The translations under genes and the position numbers were made by a program. A stretch of DNA of 64,000 bases from Armillaria gallica (lineage: Eukaryota > Basidiomycota > Agaricomycetes > Agaricales > Physalacriaceae). This document shows positions 33,120 to 43,978 of this stretch, piece after piece. Numbering within the stretch: position 1 is the stretch's first letter; each line of letters starts with the position of its first letter. The notes beneath the pieces are model-generated. The model saw only the letters and a list, made by a program, of their open reading frames with translations. It made no database searches and had not been told where the DNA came from. The stretch spans positions 1,302,001 to 1,366,000 of the forward strand of contig JBANDB010000011.1 in the NCBI GenBank assembly GCA_037576215.1, written 5' to 3'.

Positions 33120-35160
33120 GGGGAGAACCGGGTTAGATGAAGATACTTATCGGAAACTATCGGGAGCAAACCAATGAAATGCGCCCACTCTGGCGATCGT
33201 TCGCCCGATCGTGGAATTTCCCCAAGGCGACGCGTTGCGGGCGGGGCGCCGTCCCGGTCCCGACTGGACGCCCAAGAGGTCGAGACAAGAAAGGGCGGCC
33301 AAGAGAAAGGAGGAGAATAAAGGCTGGTACTGCGCGCGCACGCATGGATAGCCCCCATCTATGGAAACGCAAGTAATTCAGGCCCCTAAGGGCTTTGAAA
33401 TGAAAACCGGGGGGGTTAAATTCCTCCAACACACGTAACACTGGGTCGGAAGCGACGATAGAGACTTTGTCTCAGGATAGGATCCACCCTGCACCAATTT
33501 ATGCCAGACTATATGCGGTGAAAGCGGGAAAGATAGTCGCATATGACCAGGTCGAGCCCATATCGCAATGCCATGTAAGTGAGAAATGGAAGGCAGGCCC
33601 ATGCGGAGAGATCCAGTGTATATGTATACGCATAGAATGACCTCGCTGCCTCGAAGCAACAGCAGAAGACGTTCTAGTAGGAGACTTTGGAGCTCCAACT
33701 GCCTGGGGCGCATATAACCAGCTCTAGCCAAACTTGAGCGAGAAAGTTCGAGATATGTCTTGCATACAATCAGCTTTTTGAGGTACACAGGACGGATCCT
33801 ATCATCGCATACCTATTCTTCATGAATCATACAGCACACAACACCGACAGTTCCATTGCGGCCCTATCATGTTCAGGGACATCCTGGGACGTCGATGCAG
33901 CCGCCGATGCGAGGCTATCAGGGGAATTCTCGAGTCGACGGTATAGAATTCCTTCAGAAAGACATCAAGCGGGACACATAGTAACGGTTTCCTTCAGTGA
34001 ATCTATGAAGAAATCTAAGTTATATTTTCATTCTCAACGTCGACTCGTTTAACGGTGACTGACCTATGTACAAATACCAACAATACGAACGCGGCCCCGT
34101 CGCTCGCAGAAAGAGCGTGCGCCGTGAAACTGTGAGTCGAAAAACACTGAAAAATAGGGAACTGTGCAGAGGCTGAGTTCTGCTGTCGTCGCAGAGGCGA
34201 ATGCGTTGGGTTGGCGTTGAGAGTTGATTTCAAATTCCGCATCCGGTTCTTCCGTCCCGGCAGACGGGCCGGGGTCCGTCGCTCAATCCCAACTGCCCCC
34301 TCGATTCGTGCGATTTGTGGAATCGACTTGTGTCCATGAAACATTCGTAGTATACTCTCAGCCATTGTAAATCATCTCTTACATGAGACTTTAGCTACTC
34401 ACAAGGCGGCAATCCCCAGTTCGAAGTCTCTCAGTAGCAGTAGCAGGCGAGTTTCCGTTACATATTTTCAATGTCGTCTCTGGTATTGTGTTGTTATTCT
34501 TTGCAGATGCAAAACTCGCACGGTGGGGGTGATGACCACGACATAGCAGAAGGGCATGCCAAACGAAAGGAAAACCCAGTTCAAGGGTGTTGCTCTTCTA
34601 ATATGTAGCCTCAATGGATATAGCCTTCATAATCGAACACGAAAGTTGGATCACTTTCATCTCAGGGCTCTTCTTGTCTATTGCTAAACAGCCCTCCAGA
34701 GTCCAGCGTCTTTCGTGGTCTTCGACTATTTTCCAGATACAGAAAAAGCACGTTAAATGGCGGTCTCCTAGCTGGTATGATCCTTCTAGATTGACCACTT
34801 GACCTTTGATGTCCAGACTCAGAACATAACGTACCTACGGGGACAGTAACTGGTCGTCCAGAAGCAGAATCGGCGGCGCGGCTTAACTAGTGAAAACGAA
34901 AGGCTTCACGCTTATCGAGGACATGTCGCATTATGTCTTCTCAGGGACAAGAATTACACCTTTCTCAGAGTGCGGTTCAAAGAAGGAAAGTCTATTATGG
35001 TTTCAAAGAGATCTGCCACTTCCATTGTGGCATTTGTTCGGTCATCGACGCCTTCATAAACCTAGATGACTTACGTTTACCGTCTTTTCAACCACACGCC
35101 CTGCCACTTGCGCCCCGTTCCTCTTTCCAAGACTTACAGTTAAGTACTGCCAACATTCTG
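33120..35160. other. Intergenic, no gene recognised
   Basis: ORFs of 60-136 codons overlap in several frames of both strands (33068-33788, 34015-34365, 34598-34802). None shows a domain or a splice partner. Confidence 0.4.
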
Positions 35161-35234
35161 TACATAAAGTGAGTGGAGGTATTCTCTCTTCTTCCTTTCG
35201 CACTGACCAGCTCACGGTCTCCCAAGAAGAAGAA

Positions 35235-36902
35235 ATGATAGTAACTCTGAAAAATCCTTCCACCGAACTCAACATGAGTCCCAAAAATCCATTTCTGCAC
35301 AACGTACCGAGGTGTCCTTGTTGCGGATTTATACTCATGGAGAAACATATGCCACAAAGTCTTTCTCCTTCACGAATCACGGAGCTATTCTCTTCCAACA
35401 ACGCGCCTCTTGATCCTGAACGTGCCACGCTCATTGCCGTCACTCTTAAGGGCACCGAATACCTCTCTGTCTTACAGCAGCGCATCTCCACGACGAGAGA
35501 AACGCTAGAGGCACTTCTTGAGGAGCAGACTCGGCAAATCAAGGACCTCGCAGATGCCAAGGCGCTCTTAAATCCCATTCGTAAACTACCAGAAGATGTT
35601 CTCATCAAGATCTTCACTGCGTGCATCCCCAGCCATATCGACGATATGATCTACGCATTTCCCGGAGAGTATGACTCGCTTGATACCAAGAATGCGCCGT
35701 GGGTGTTGTCCCAGGTCTGCGCGAGGTGGAGACGTGCCACTTTGGCAACGGCCAAATTGTGGTCATGCATTAGCCTGGCGATGGACAAGTACGTGGACCA
35801 CATGGAATGCATCTTCCGCTTCAGCATTCTGCTGGCACGAGCAGGAACCAATCCCCTCATGGTCTGCATCGATGCTGATGCCGATTTCTCGCGCCACCCC
35901 CTTCTCGCAATGATCTTGCCTACGTCGTCGCGATGGACCGATTTGAGTGTGACGGCTCCATTACTTTCCTTCCTCCCGTTCAACAACATATCGCATGCTT
36001 TGCCTCTCCTCCAGTTTCTAGATATCCGTGTGACTGGCGCGGGCACTTCCCTAGGAGGATTTGAATCTGCCCATGTTGTTCGTGGATTCGAATACGCTCC
36101 CAACCTCCGCTGGCTGAATCTTGATGATCAGACGGCGCCAGGGCTTACTCCATTTTCGCAGTGGTTGAGATTGCCGATGGACTCGGAAAAGGTTTCGCGA
36201 TTGAATGCTTTCACGACGCCTTCTGATGCGGCTTCTCTCTTGGAGTGGCACGGGGCAAAGAACACGAAGGAATTCTGCCTTTCGATGCTTACTTATCCAG
36301 GTCTACTACAGCAGACCGTTGATGTTCCAACGATCAGACATACTCTGCTACAGAACCTCAGTGTCACTGAACAGGCAGCAGAATGCGCCCCGGGGTCTAT
36401 TGCGGAACTTGTATCCCATCTCTGCCTACCTGCGCTGCATAAATTGACACTCATTTACAAAGAAGGGTCAATTATCTTGCCGACCATAGACCATGATACC
36501 ACCCCTCTCTTGACAGATCTCGAGATCCTGTCAGATCCTCCTGCGGTACTGGATGAAAGTTCAGTAATCGACATGCTGAGATGGACCCCGAGACTAAGGC
36601 ACCTCGAACTCGCAGTAAAATTTACGACACCCGACATTTTCAGAGCTCTTGGAGACATCGAAGACGAAGTCTTTGAGCTGATTCCCTGTCTAAAAACCAT
36701 CTCTTTTATGGGCGCTGAGTTCCAGTTTGATGACTATGGTCATGTAATTACTGAGATGGTTGAAGCTCGATCTATCACAGAACACGAGGATGTGGCTTTC
36801 AGATTCTTGGAGGAGGTCTATTTGAACGAAGAGATAGGAGATGAGGAGATCTGGGAAGAACTGTGTCATGGAGGTCTGAAAGTATTTGTTATAGCAACAT
36901 GA
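35235..36902 (+). CDS. F-box/LRR-like protein (555 aa), paralogue of 20498-22156
   Basis: Start ATG 35235 is chosen because it aligns with the start of the paralogue; the frame is open from 35169 but that part looks like a 5' UTR intron (GTGAGT at 35169). N-terminal CPCCGF, then SRITELFSSNNAPLDP, a coiled-coil-like segment with SVLQQRISTTRETLEALLEE, F-box core LNPIRKLPEDVLIKIFTACI, APWVLSQVCARWRRATLA, then LRR-like repeats to GLKVFVIAT. Intact single coding exon. Presumed SCF substrate receptor. It lies in opposite orientation to the paralogue, about 13 kb away. Confidence 0.85.
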   Translation: MIVTLKNPSTELNMSPKNPFLHNVPRCPCCGFILMEKHMPQSLSPSRITELFSSNNAPLDPERATLIAVTLKGTEYLSVLQQRISTTRETLEALLEEQTRQIKDLADAKALLNPIRKLPEDVLIKIFTACIPSHIDDMIYAFPGEYDSLDTKNAPWVLSQVCARWRRATLATAKLWSCISLAMDKYVDHMECIFRFSILLARAGTNPLMVCIDADADFSRHPLLAMILPTSSRWTDLSVTAPLLSFLPFNNISHALPLLQFLDIRVTGAGTSLGGFESAHVVRGFEYAPNLRWLNLDDQTAPGLTPFSQWLRLPMDSEKVSRLNAFTTPSDAASLLEWHGAKNTKEFCLSMLTYPGLLQQTVDVPTIRHTLLQNLSVTEQAAECAPGSIAELVSHLCLPALHKLTLIYKEGSIILPTIDHDTTPLLTDLEILSDPPAVLDESSVIDMLRWTPRLRHLELAVKFTTPDIFRALGDIEDEVFELIPCLKTISFMGAEFQFDDYGHVITEMVEARSITEHEDVAFRFLEEVYLNEEIGDEEIWEELCHGGLKVFVIAT

Positions 36903-37934
36903 CTGGTATACGGATCAAAAGTACATATTTTGTCGCAGACAAGCTGAAATTGTGAAAAATGTGGGGACCGTACGTCGGCTCGCCAGCCTCGCCTTTGCGA
37001 CAAATTTATGCCCACTCTTCCACTCTTCATATTGGCTGGGCTTTAACGATTAGCATGGGGACAGGGCTGTGCACGAGAATTCAGTTCAGCAGAGTCAAGC
37101 TACTTAGGGAGTTCAAGACCGGCTTGTAGAACCGTAGGCATGGAGGAAAACAAATGGCATTGTATAATGTTGTATTAAAGTCCATGCGTCACATTCGAAT
37201 ACTCCAGACGTATCTCCTGTGACAGCAATTTGAGCCTTCGAGGACTAGTCGCGACTCGCAGGCGGGTTTTGGGTCATCGACTCATCATGAGGTTAGAAGA
37301 AAAGGACGTCAGGGTATTTAAGTCAGGAAGCTCCAAATAATGAAACTCGTTTTAGTATAACGTTGAATGAGGCCATAGTATAGGATATCGAGGTGTTCGT
37401 CGCAGTGAGCATTGCGACGACGAAGAGCAACGACGAAGCGCACAGCCACATAGGGGACGTCACAAGCGCGTTTGTCACTGCACATGTGATTTGGGACACC
37501 AACGTCACCCAAACATCGACCATCATCATCTGCTCAGCTGGAGAGAGCTGGAGTCGTCGACCGGTAGCAGACCTGTGCGTTCCATCCGTTTTCAGGTAAT
37601 ATCATTTCCAGAAGTACCCGAAAATGAACCACACTAATTGTTATTGCCGTTTTCAGCTCGACTTTGAAGCAAGCTTCGAACGACAAAGTTGGTGACGGTA
37701 GTTTGTGTATCATTATTGGCATTGCATATCGTATAATCGTGATTCTTCTCAGGTATTGATATTTGTCAATAGTGCCCCAAAGTCAGGCTGATTGATTCTC
37801 TTGTTCTACAGCTCTCCGATTTCGAACCGAAGCACTTTCAACGACCTCAGTAACGACGGTTAATTCTATGACAGGTATGCTATCTCATTCACTCGGCGCA
37901 TGGATTGCTGAAATGCTGTAATTCTCTCCGCTAG
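36903..37934. other. Intergenic region between two F-box genes
   Basis: Contains duplicated segment A (37222-37525) and, directly before the next ATG, a 60-nt 5' UTR intron (37875-37934, GTATGC...CGCTAG). Confidence 0.5.
37222..37525. repeat. Duplicated segment A, copy 1
   Basis: About 300 bp homologous to 42980-43225 in the same orientation; shared stretches include CACAGCCACATAGGGGACGT. It marks the left border of a tandemly duplicated unit. Confidence 0.7.
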
Positions 37935-39548
37935 ATGGACAAAACTCTCCAAGCCAATACTTTGACGCATCCGAGTCACTCGGCGTCGACCTGTCTCACC
38001 TGTGGTTCTATATCTCTGCGATCTGAGGCGGTGCGGGAGCCTCCCTCAGCTGCGCTACTGAAGCTTCTACAGTCGAACAATTTACCTTCAGACGTAGAGC
38101 GGGTGGAACTCATCGCAACTGCCTCCACATGGACGTCTCAAACCTCAGATCTCGACCAGGACATCGCTCAAGTGCAGGAGACGCTGAATTCCCTCGTTCT
38201 CAAGCGGAATGGGGTGACACAAAACCTGAATAGTGTTAAATCTGCTCTGCATCCCATTCGATTCATTTCTGATAGCATTCTTCGTGAGATATTTATGCTG
38301 TGTGTGAAGAGCTGGGACGACTTCGTCGCGGCGACCATTGCCCAGGATTCCCTTGATTCTCGACATTTCCCTTGGACTTTATCTCAAGTCAGTCATCATT
38401 GGAGGCACGTAGCCCTGTCGACGCCGCAGCTTTGGTCGTCCATATCTCTCAACTTCAACGCCCACCAGTCGTGTCGAGATGTGTCCTGGTCGTTCAAGTT
38501 CGGGATCCATCTGCAGAGAGCGGGTCATAGCCGACTCTTTCTCAGAATATCCAGTCATAATAACATCGCGAAACATCGTATCATGCCTATGCTCATAACG
38601 AGCACGAGTCGATGGAGACGTTTATGTGTCAACATGCCCTTCACTTCATTCTCTCCTCTTTCTTTCTCCGCAGAATATCTCAATTCACTTGTACAACTCA
38701 TCATCGACGACCCTTCGTCAGACTGCCTCCCTTGTCAAATCGATACCTTTCGCATTGCACCAGCTATTCTGGATCTCAAGATCTCTCCTCGAGTCGCCCC
38801 TTACTTCGATTTGCCCTGGAAAAATTTGGTCAATTTCCGGAGCGCAGGAATCCAATCCGATCGAAGCTTGGATCTGCTTCGCAAGTTAGAAAGTGCCGAA
38901 AAGCTTTCCCTTCATTTTGATGGCAGAGCAGGTTGCGGGCGACTGCAGGAAGAAGCCGTTCTTCCGAGAGTCACGCTTCTCCAGCTTAGCGAAGGGAACG
39001 ATTTCGTGAAGACGAATACGACGAATATCGCAGACTTCTTTTTGAAAGCAAAATTTCCCTCTCTGACTACTTTGATCCTCGCCTATAACCACGATGGAAA
39101 GTTAGATTTTCCCCTCGTCGACGCGGCTTCTTGCCCTGGACTACAAACCCTATACATTGAATGTGATCTTTCATCTCATTTCGGGAATCCCAAACGCTTA
39201 GCATCGTTTCTTTCGACAATTCCGAATATAAGCTCGCTCACTATCTGTGCAGACGGTATCAATAAAGCAGTCATTTCGAAACTTCTTCGTCGGAAAAAGG
39301 AGGACGCGATGCCTAATCTTCGAGTCCTTGATCTGCGCGGCTCGGAGTTTATGGTTTCGGATGCGTTGATTGTGGATATGGTTCTGTCTCGGTGCAAAGA
39401 ACTAGACAGAGCCGGAAGCATGCATGTCTTGCTAGAGAAGCTGTGCCTTGACGAGCCACTCGTGCTCACAGATCTCCGAGCGGCTTCTCTATGGAAAGAT
39501 GCAAGTGAGCGGGGGCTACATGTTTGCTACGGAAAAGACTCGGATTAG
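37935..39548 (+). CDS. F-box/LRR-like protein (537 aa)
   Basis: ATG follows immediately after the acceptor of a 60-nt intron. N-terminal CLTCGS motif, coiled-coil-like segment LDQDIAQVQETLNSLVLKR, F-box core LHPIRFISDSILREIFMLCV, FPWTLSQVSHHWRHVALSTP, LWSSISLN, then LRR-like body and a C-terminus ending GLHVCYGKDSD. Same architecture as the two genes above but a diverged sequence. Its 3' third is duplicated as a pseudogene at 46746-47155. Presumed SCF substrate receptor, target unknown. Confidence 0.85.
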   Translation: MDKTLQANTLTHPSHSASTCLTCGSISLRSEAVREPPSAALLKLLQSNNLPSDVERVELIATASTWTSQTSDLDQDIAQVQETLNSLVLKRNGVTQNLNSVKSALHPIRFISDSILREIFMLCVKSWDDFVAATIAQDSLDSRHFPWTLSQVSHHWRHVALSTPQLWSSISLNFNAHQSCRDVSWSFKFGIHLQRAGHSRLFLRISSHNNIAKHRIMPMLITSTSRWRRLCVNMPFTSFSPLSFSAEYLNSLVQLIIDDPSSDCLPCQIDTFRIAPAILDLKISPRVAPYFDLPWKNLVNFRSAGIQSDRSLDLLRKLESAEKLSLHFDGRAGCGRLQEEAVLPRVTLLQLSEGNDFVKTNTTNIADFFLKAKFPSLTTLILAYNHDGKLDFPLVDAASCPGLQTLYIECDLSSHFGNPKRLASFLSTIPNISSLTICADGINKAVISKLLRRKKEDAMPNLRVLDLRGSEFMVSDALIVDMVLSRCKELDRAGSMHVLLEKLCLDEPLVLTDLRAASLWKDASERGLHVCYGKDSD

Positions 39549-41225
39549 TGGAGCAACTTAATGAATGCTTTTCGACAAAGGTTCAGTAGTGTTTATTTTC
39601 GAAAATTCCCCTCCGCTGATAGTAGCCATAGATCAAATATTACTCAGAGGATAGTGCGTTTGGTACCAGAATATGGACTTGGGGGCATCCGGAAAAAACG
39701 ACCTTCGAGGCGAGCAATACTAACCCTACTAGCCGTCTGGACGAGAGGGAAGTTTCCGCCATCAGAACGTACTTCAATGACGGTGATGTTACCGAGAACT
39801 CCAATTTTAAGAAATGGTGAACGATAAAAAGAACAACGACGGCATGGCATGGAACGCTTTGGTAAATTGAGATGGCCGTGATAAAGAAGGGAAATTAATT
39901 AGCTTAGAGCAGTGTTACTGAACAATACGGCAAGGACTGTATCGAATTATTTCTGACATCACGGTAGGATAGATTAGAAGGTACAGCATTAGCCAGCTGG
40001 TTCACAGTGTTGCATGAGACTGAAATAGATTTAACACGTACAACGACACCCAGCCTTCCCGATCTACGGTACCACAACGACACCCAGTAAGGTATAGCGG
40101 ATATTAAAATTTGAATATAGAGCAAATCGTTATGCATGGAGAGTACCTAGCTCAGAATACTAACCATCTAAAGTGTATCAGCGGAATAGGTACGAGTAAA
40201 GTGGTCTGGATGTCTCCCGCAGTATGACCTTAAGAGACATATCCCACCGCCGCCTTGTAGCCCTGTGTATATCTCCTCGAACGTAGGATCAAGTTCCAAT
40301 AATGTCAGATCCAAGGCCTCCAGATCCTTGGCGCGGAGTGCCGTACTATCAGGTCAATTCCAGTCAGTAAAAAAAGCGTGTGCCTGGGAGCGATATACAG
40401 GGTAGCCTCACTATTTTCTCCACATTTTTTTATACGATGGGAGATAGATTGTCGCCGCAACCTTGTCAGTCGTGCCACATATTTGGTGCTCCCGCCTTGA
40501 GCTTCTTCGCGTGCTTACGTTCGTCCAAATATGAGGGCCGGCTAGCTCTTCGATAAGTGGCGAATCAAAGTTAACTCTAGAAGAACGCGACGTACGACAC
40601 AAACTTTCCTCTGCCAATCAGGAAGGAAGCTATCGAGGGACCTGCTCTACTGGGACATCAGCCATGGGGATGGGAGCGGCAGTAGGCACTATCGAGGCGA
40701 CGAAGGACCCGGAGGGCAGGATCAGGAGAGACGCATCCTTCACTGATGGGTCCTACAGGAAGAGGAAGATACTTAAGCGCGATCGACGCAGGCTAAAGGA
40801 CAGCCCGATTAGATTAGTGCCGCCCCTGCCGAGCTCAAAGTAGAGTTCTCACTTTGGCAACAAGAGGAGTCTGGGGAACTAGAGAAATAGCTCCTTGAAG
40901 TTCAGTAACGGCATCGGAAGAGACAAAACCCAAAAGCTAACCTTATAATTTCATTGAACGACGTAGAATCTCGCCGTCTTTCTTGACAGCGAGAAATGGG
41001 TTATGATCATGATATTAGCGGCTTGCATGTTCCTTGAGACTTGTACTAATGGAGGGGGTACTTCAGAGGCAAAAATGATGGTACAAAGACACATTGCAAG
41101 CCCCGAAGTTAGATATCGCGAGTTGGTAAGTCGATGTCGAAAAAAAAACCAGCAATACCTGACTAACGGTGGAATGCGGCAGGATCAGTGATGTTGCTTT
41201 AGATAGATAGCGGCTACCTTCCTCA
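39549..41225. other. Non-coding part of duplicated unit 1
   Basis: No gene recognised. 40130-41225 is similar to 47150-48273. Confidence 0.5.
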
Positions 41226-41318
41226 TCGGATATGGTGCAACGGCTAACATTGCTGCCTCTCAGAGTGACTCGCGATTCTGTTGCGCGGTAGCTCGGGGTT
41301 CGATTCTCCGTATCCGAA
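41226..41318 (+). tRNA. tRNA-Glu (CUC) with intron, diverged copy
   Basis: Acceptor TCGGATA/TATCCGA, D arm GGTGCAACGGCTAAC, anticodon stem GCTGC/GCGGT (two G-U pairs), loop with CUC, T arm CGGGG-TTCGATT-CTCCG (one G-U pair), and an intron of about 22 nt one base after the anticodon. It is the duplicate of 48274-48366 but has accumulated wobble pairs, so it may be less active. Confidence 0.75.
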
Positions 41319-42049
41319 CTTATTGGATGGCCCATCAATATATGTATTTTTTGGTATGTGACATGTTCATTGTTCAATGTTTAAACGTTAAGTTTGAGTT
41401 TGAACTTTGAAATTTGAGCTTTGAATTGAACGTCAGAATTTCGTCATTGTTTACTAGACGCAAGTTGCAGGTCGCCCTCTTATATAGGTAACAGACACAC
41501 GAGCCTTGGCATAATAGACGTCGAGCAGGGGCTATAGACTACATAACCGTCGATAGTCAAATACGTATACAATTAGCGTGCCATGCTCAAAGGCGCACTT
41601 TACTAAAACAGACAACAACAGTTTACGAAGCTAAAAACGGAGAAGAGAGACCGGACAACAATTCAGACGAACCTGAACGTCAGAACGGTTTTCGACATAA
41701 AGATGTATACACACACACCGTAGGAGAACTGGACAAAGGCGAAGAAACTAGGGGCGTGCACAGTCAGCTTTGGTATCCAGAAATTCGCAGAAGGAAGGTG
41801 TCGCGGGGTAGGGCAAGAACAGCAGAGTTGGAAGAAATCGTGTCGCTACGAGGTGAGAAGGAGATGCGTAGCTTGCGCGCACATATAATGAGCTTGCTTG
41901 AGGAACAACGGAAGCGAAGATCTAGGCGCGCATATAGTCAGACGACGCTTCGGTGCTAGATCCAATGCGTACCTTTGAGAAAGCAGGAACGATGTCTGGG
42001 CGCAATGTAGTCAAATTTCGACATCTCAAAATCACAGTACGCACCATTC

Positions 42050-42880
42050 AAGCATTGTGCATACCCAAAACCCTGGGAGCTGGAGCTGGTATCCTGCTCT
42101 TTCTGGCTGCAGGACGCCTGCGAGGCTGAGTTGGGACTTGCAATGGCGGAATATTCTCCGAGTCGACGATTGGTTTAGATTTCGTTACGAGCCTAGACTT
42201 GGGTTTTTTGGTGGATATCGCCTTGCGCGCGGTCGTGGTGGGTACCGATTTCGGCTGGAAGGTGGATATTGAATTTGCGACAGGCGAGCCCGAGGAATGT
42301 GGCAGGCCGAACAGCCACGACGGAGTTGGGAAGAATCAAGACCGTGGGCGTGTTGAGTGTTCTCCTCGTCGACGTTCGCCTCTTCCGTGATCCGTGATCC
42401 TCTCCCCTTTTCCAGCTCTTCGTAATACTCCATCGAGATCCAGTTGATCCGTCGCCCCGGCTGGGTGCAGTCAAGCTCCTCCGCCCTTCGGACGAGTACA
42501 CTCGCGGTTGGTAGCGCTGAACGAGGCTCTTGCAGTCGCCATGTCGTAAGAAAACGTATCGCCTTGGGAAGCATCTCTGGTAGAATCTAGAGCTTATCGC
42601 CTGGGGTCGTGAGAGAAGGACGAGTCCGAGTCTGGCAGGGCTGAATCGAGGTCGACTTGAAGGATGATCGATGATCGATGATGTCGGACGAGTCGAGTGA
42701 GAATGACAGCGAGGTATCCGGCGTGGTGAGCATTGGAAGAAGGGTCGAGATATTTGTATGAGTAGAACTTGGGGCTGTTTCCTTTTTAGTAACCATATTT
42801 GATCCCATCACCATCAAATTTGTAGCCGTATCTCTGGGCGTCGACAGGGCATGGGCACCCACTTATTACGCTGGAATCTA
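42050..42880 (-). pseudogene. Frameshifted copy of the hypothetical gene at 49456-50244
   Basis: Reads MVTKKETAPSSTHTNIS then shifts; the body resumes as LPKAIRFLTTWRLQEPRSAL ... RRAEELDCTQPGRRINWISM ... SQLRRGCSACHIPRA and the end as SRIPAPAPRVLGMHNA in another frame. At least two frameshifts and small deletions relative to the intact copy. Part of duplicated unit 1. Confidence 0.75.
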
Positions 42881-42979
42881 GATGGCATGCTATCCATCTG
42901 GATGACGCTCGGGGGGTAAATAAGAGCTGCGAAGCTTCCACGGTTCGCTACGCTACACTGGGTTCGACTCGTCATATGC

Positions 42980-43225
42980 TGGTTTGATAATTCGAGCCTT
43001 TGAGGACCAGTCACATTGCAGTCACAGGCGGCTCTGTGTCATTTCAGAAGAAAAGGAAGCCTCCACCTCAATTTTGGTATAACGTCGAATGAGGACGCAG
43101 TACTTATAGGATATCAAGGTGTCCGTCGCGGTGAGCATCGACGACCAAGTGCACAGCCACATAGGGGACGTCACAAACGCGTCTGTCATCGCACATGTGA
43201 TTCGTGACACTAACATCATCCAATC
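42980..43225. repeat. Duplicated segment A, copy 2
   Basis: Homologous to 37222-37525. Its place right after unit 1 shows it is the left border of unit 2. Confidence 0.7.
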
Positions 43226-43249
43226 ATCAGTGGCTGGGCCCCCGGCCAT

Positions 43250-43978
43250 GCAAGGTTTCATCGCTATGTAGCTGCTGTGTTCATATAACTCCTGATACAC
43301 TGCCTGATGGCGATCCGCCTCATCAACCCCTGACGGACTTTGCGAACTTCGAAGTTTTGATGCTCTGAAGATGCTCTCACTTCTGACTCCCGATGATTTC
43401 GGCCCGAAGGAAGCCTGACGGAAATGGTTCGCGGAGCTGACAACGTTTTCTTAGACGCGTTTACGTCTGTTGGAAATCAGATTTTGGCGGGCAGAATTCT
43501 GTTTCTTGCCGGACGGAAACTGTATAAAGAAACATTTTCAGAGCCACTACATATTTCCTTTGTGCAGAAACTCAGGCATGTCAGGAGTGTCTGCCTTTCT
43601 TCTTGTACTAGTCCTACTACTGGGCATGCGGATACTCGGTGGCATTCTTGTTTTGACGTTGATTTCGACTTCAAACCCGCGTAATCATTGTCTGGTATCA
43701 TTGTTGTCTTGTTCAAATTCTGCATATCTCCTAGCGCTAATCTACAAGCGATTCAGTGCCATGATTCGAATTACGTCTTCTCGCCGTTCATTTCATCCAT
43801 CTCTTGGCGGTGTTTTGTGTAATAAGGGTCTAATACGATCAATCTCCTTGTTATACAAAGCCCCTGGCCGATCCCTAAGTTCTTCTGTGCTTCAATTCCC
43901 ATCTTCTTGTCAGCTTGCTCATCTTTCGCTTATCGTTCCTGTTATCTTCCAAGGCAGAGACGCGTCTAATCTCAAGAA
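43250..43978. other. Region upstream of the GH76-like gene
   Basis: Short ORFs only (43424-43725). It presumably holds the GH76 promoter. It has no counterpart in unit 1 and belongs to the inserted or replaced segment. Confidence 0.4.

Larger units (their letters stand above)
38932..42797. repeat. Tandemly duplicated block, unit 1
   Basis: Collinear with 46746-50244: F-box 3' part, non-coding block, tRNA-Glu and hypothetical gene. The offset is about 7.0-7.8 kb and changes at a deletion in unit 2 (about 800 bp of F-box 3' end and flank) and at a TIR element inserted in unit 2. Confidence 0.8.

Noticed and set aside
42185..42574. Separate 129-aa gene
   Set aside because: It is one frame of a frameshifted copy of the intact 262-aa ORF at 49456-50244.
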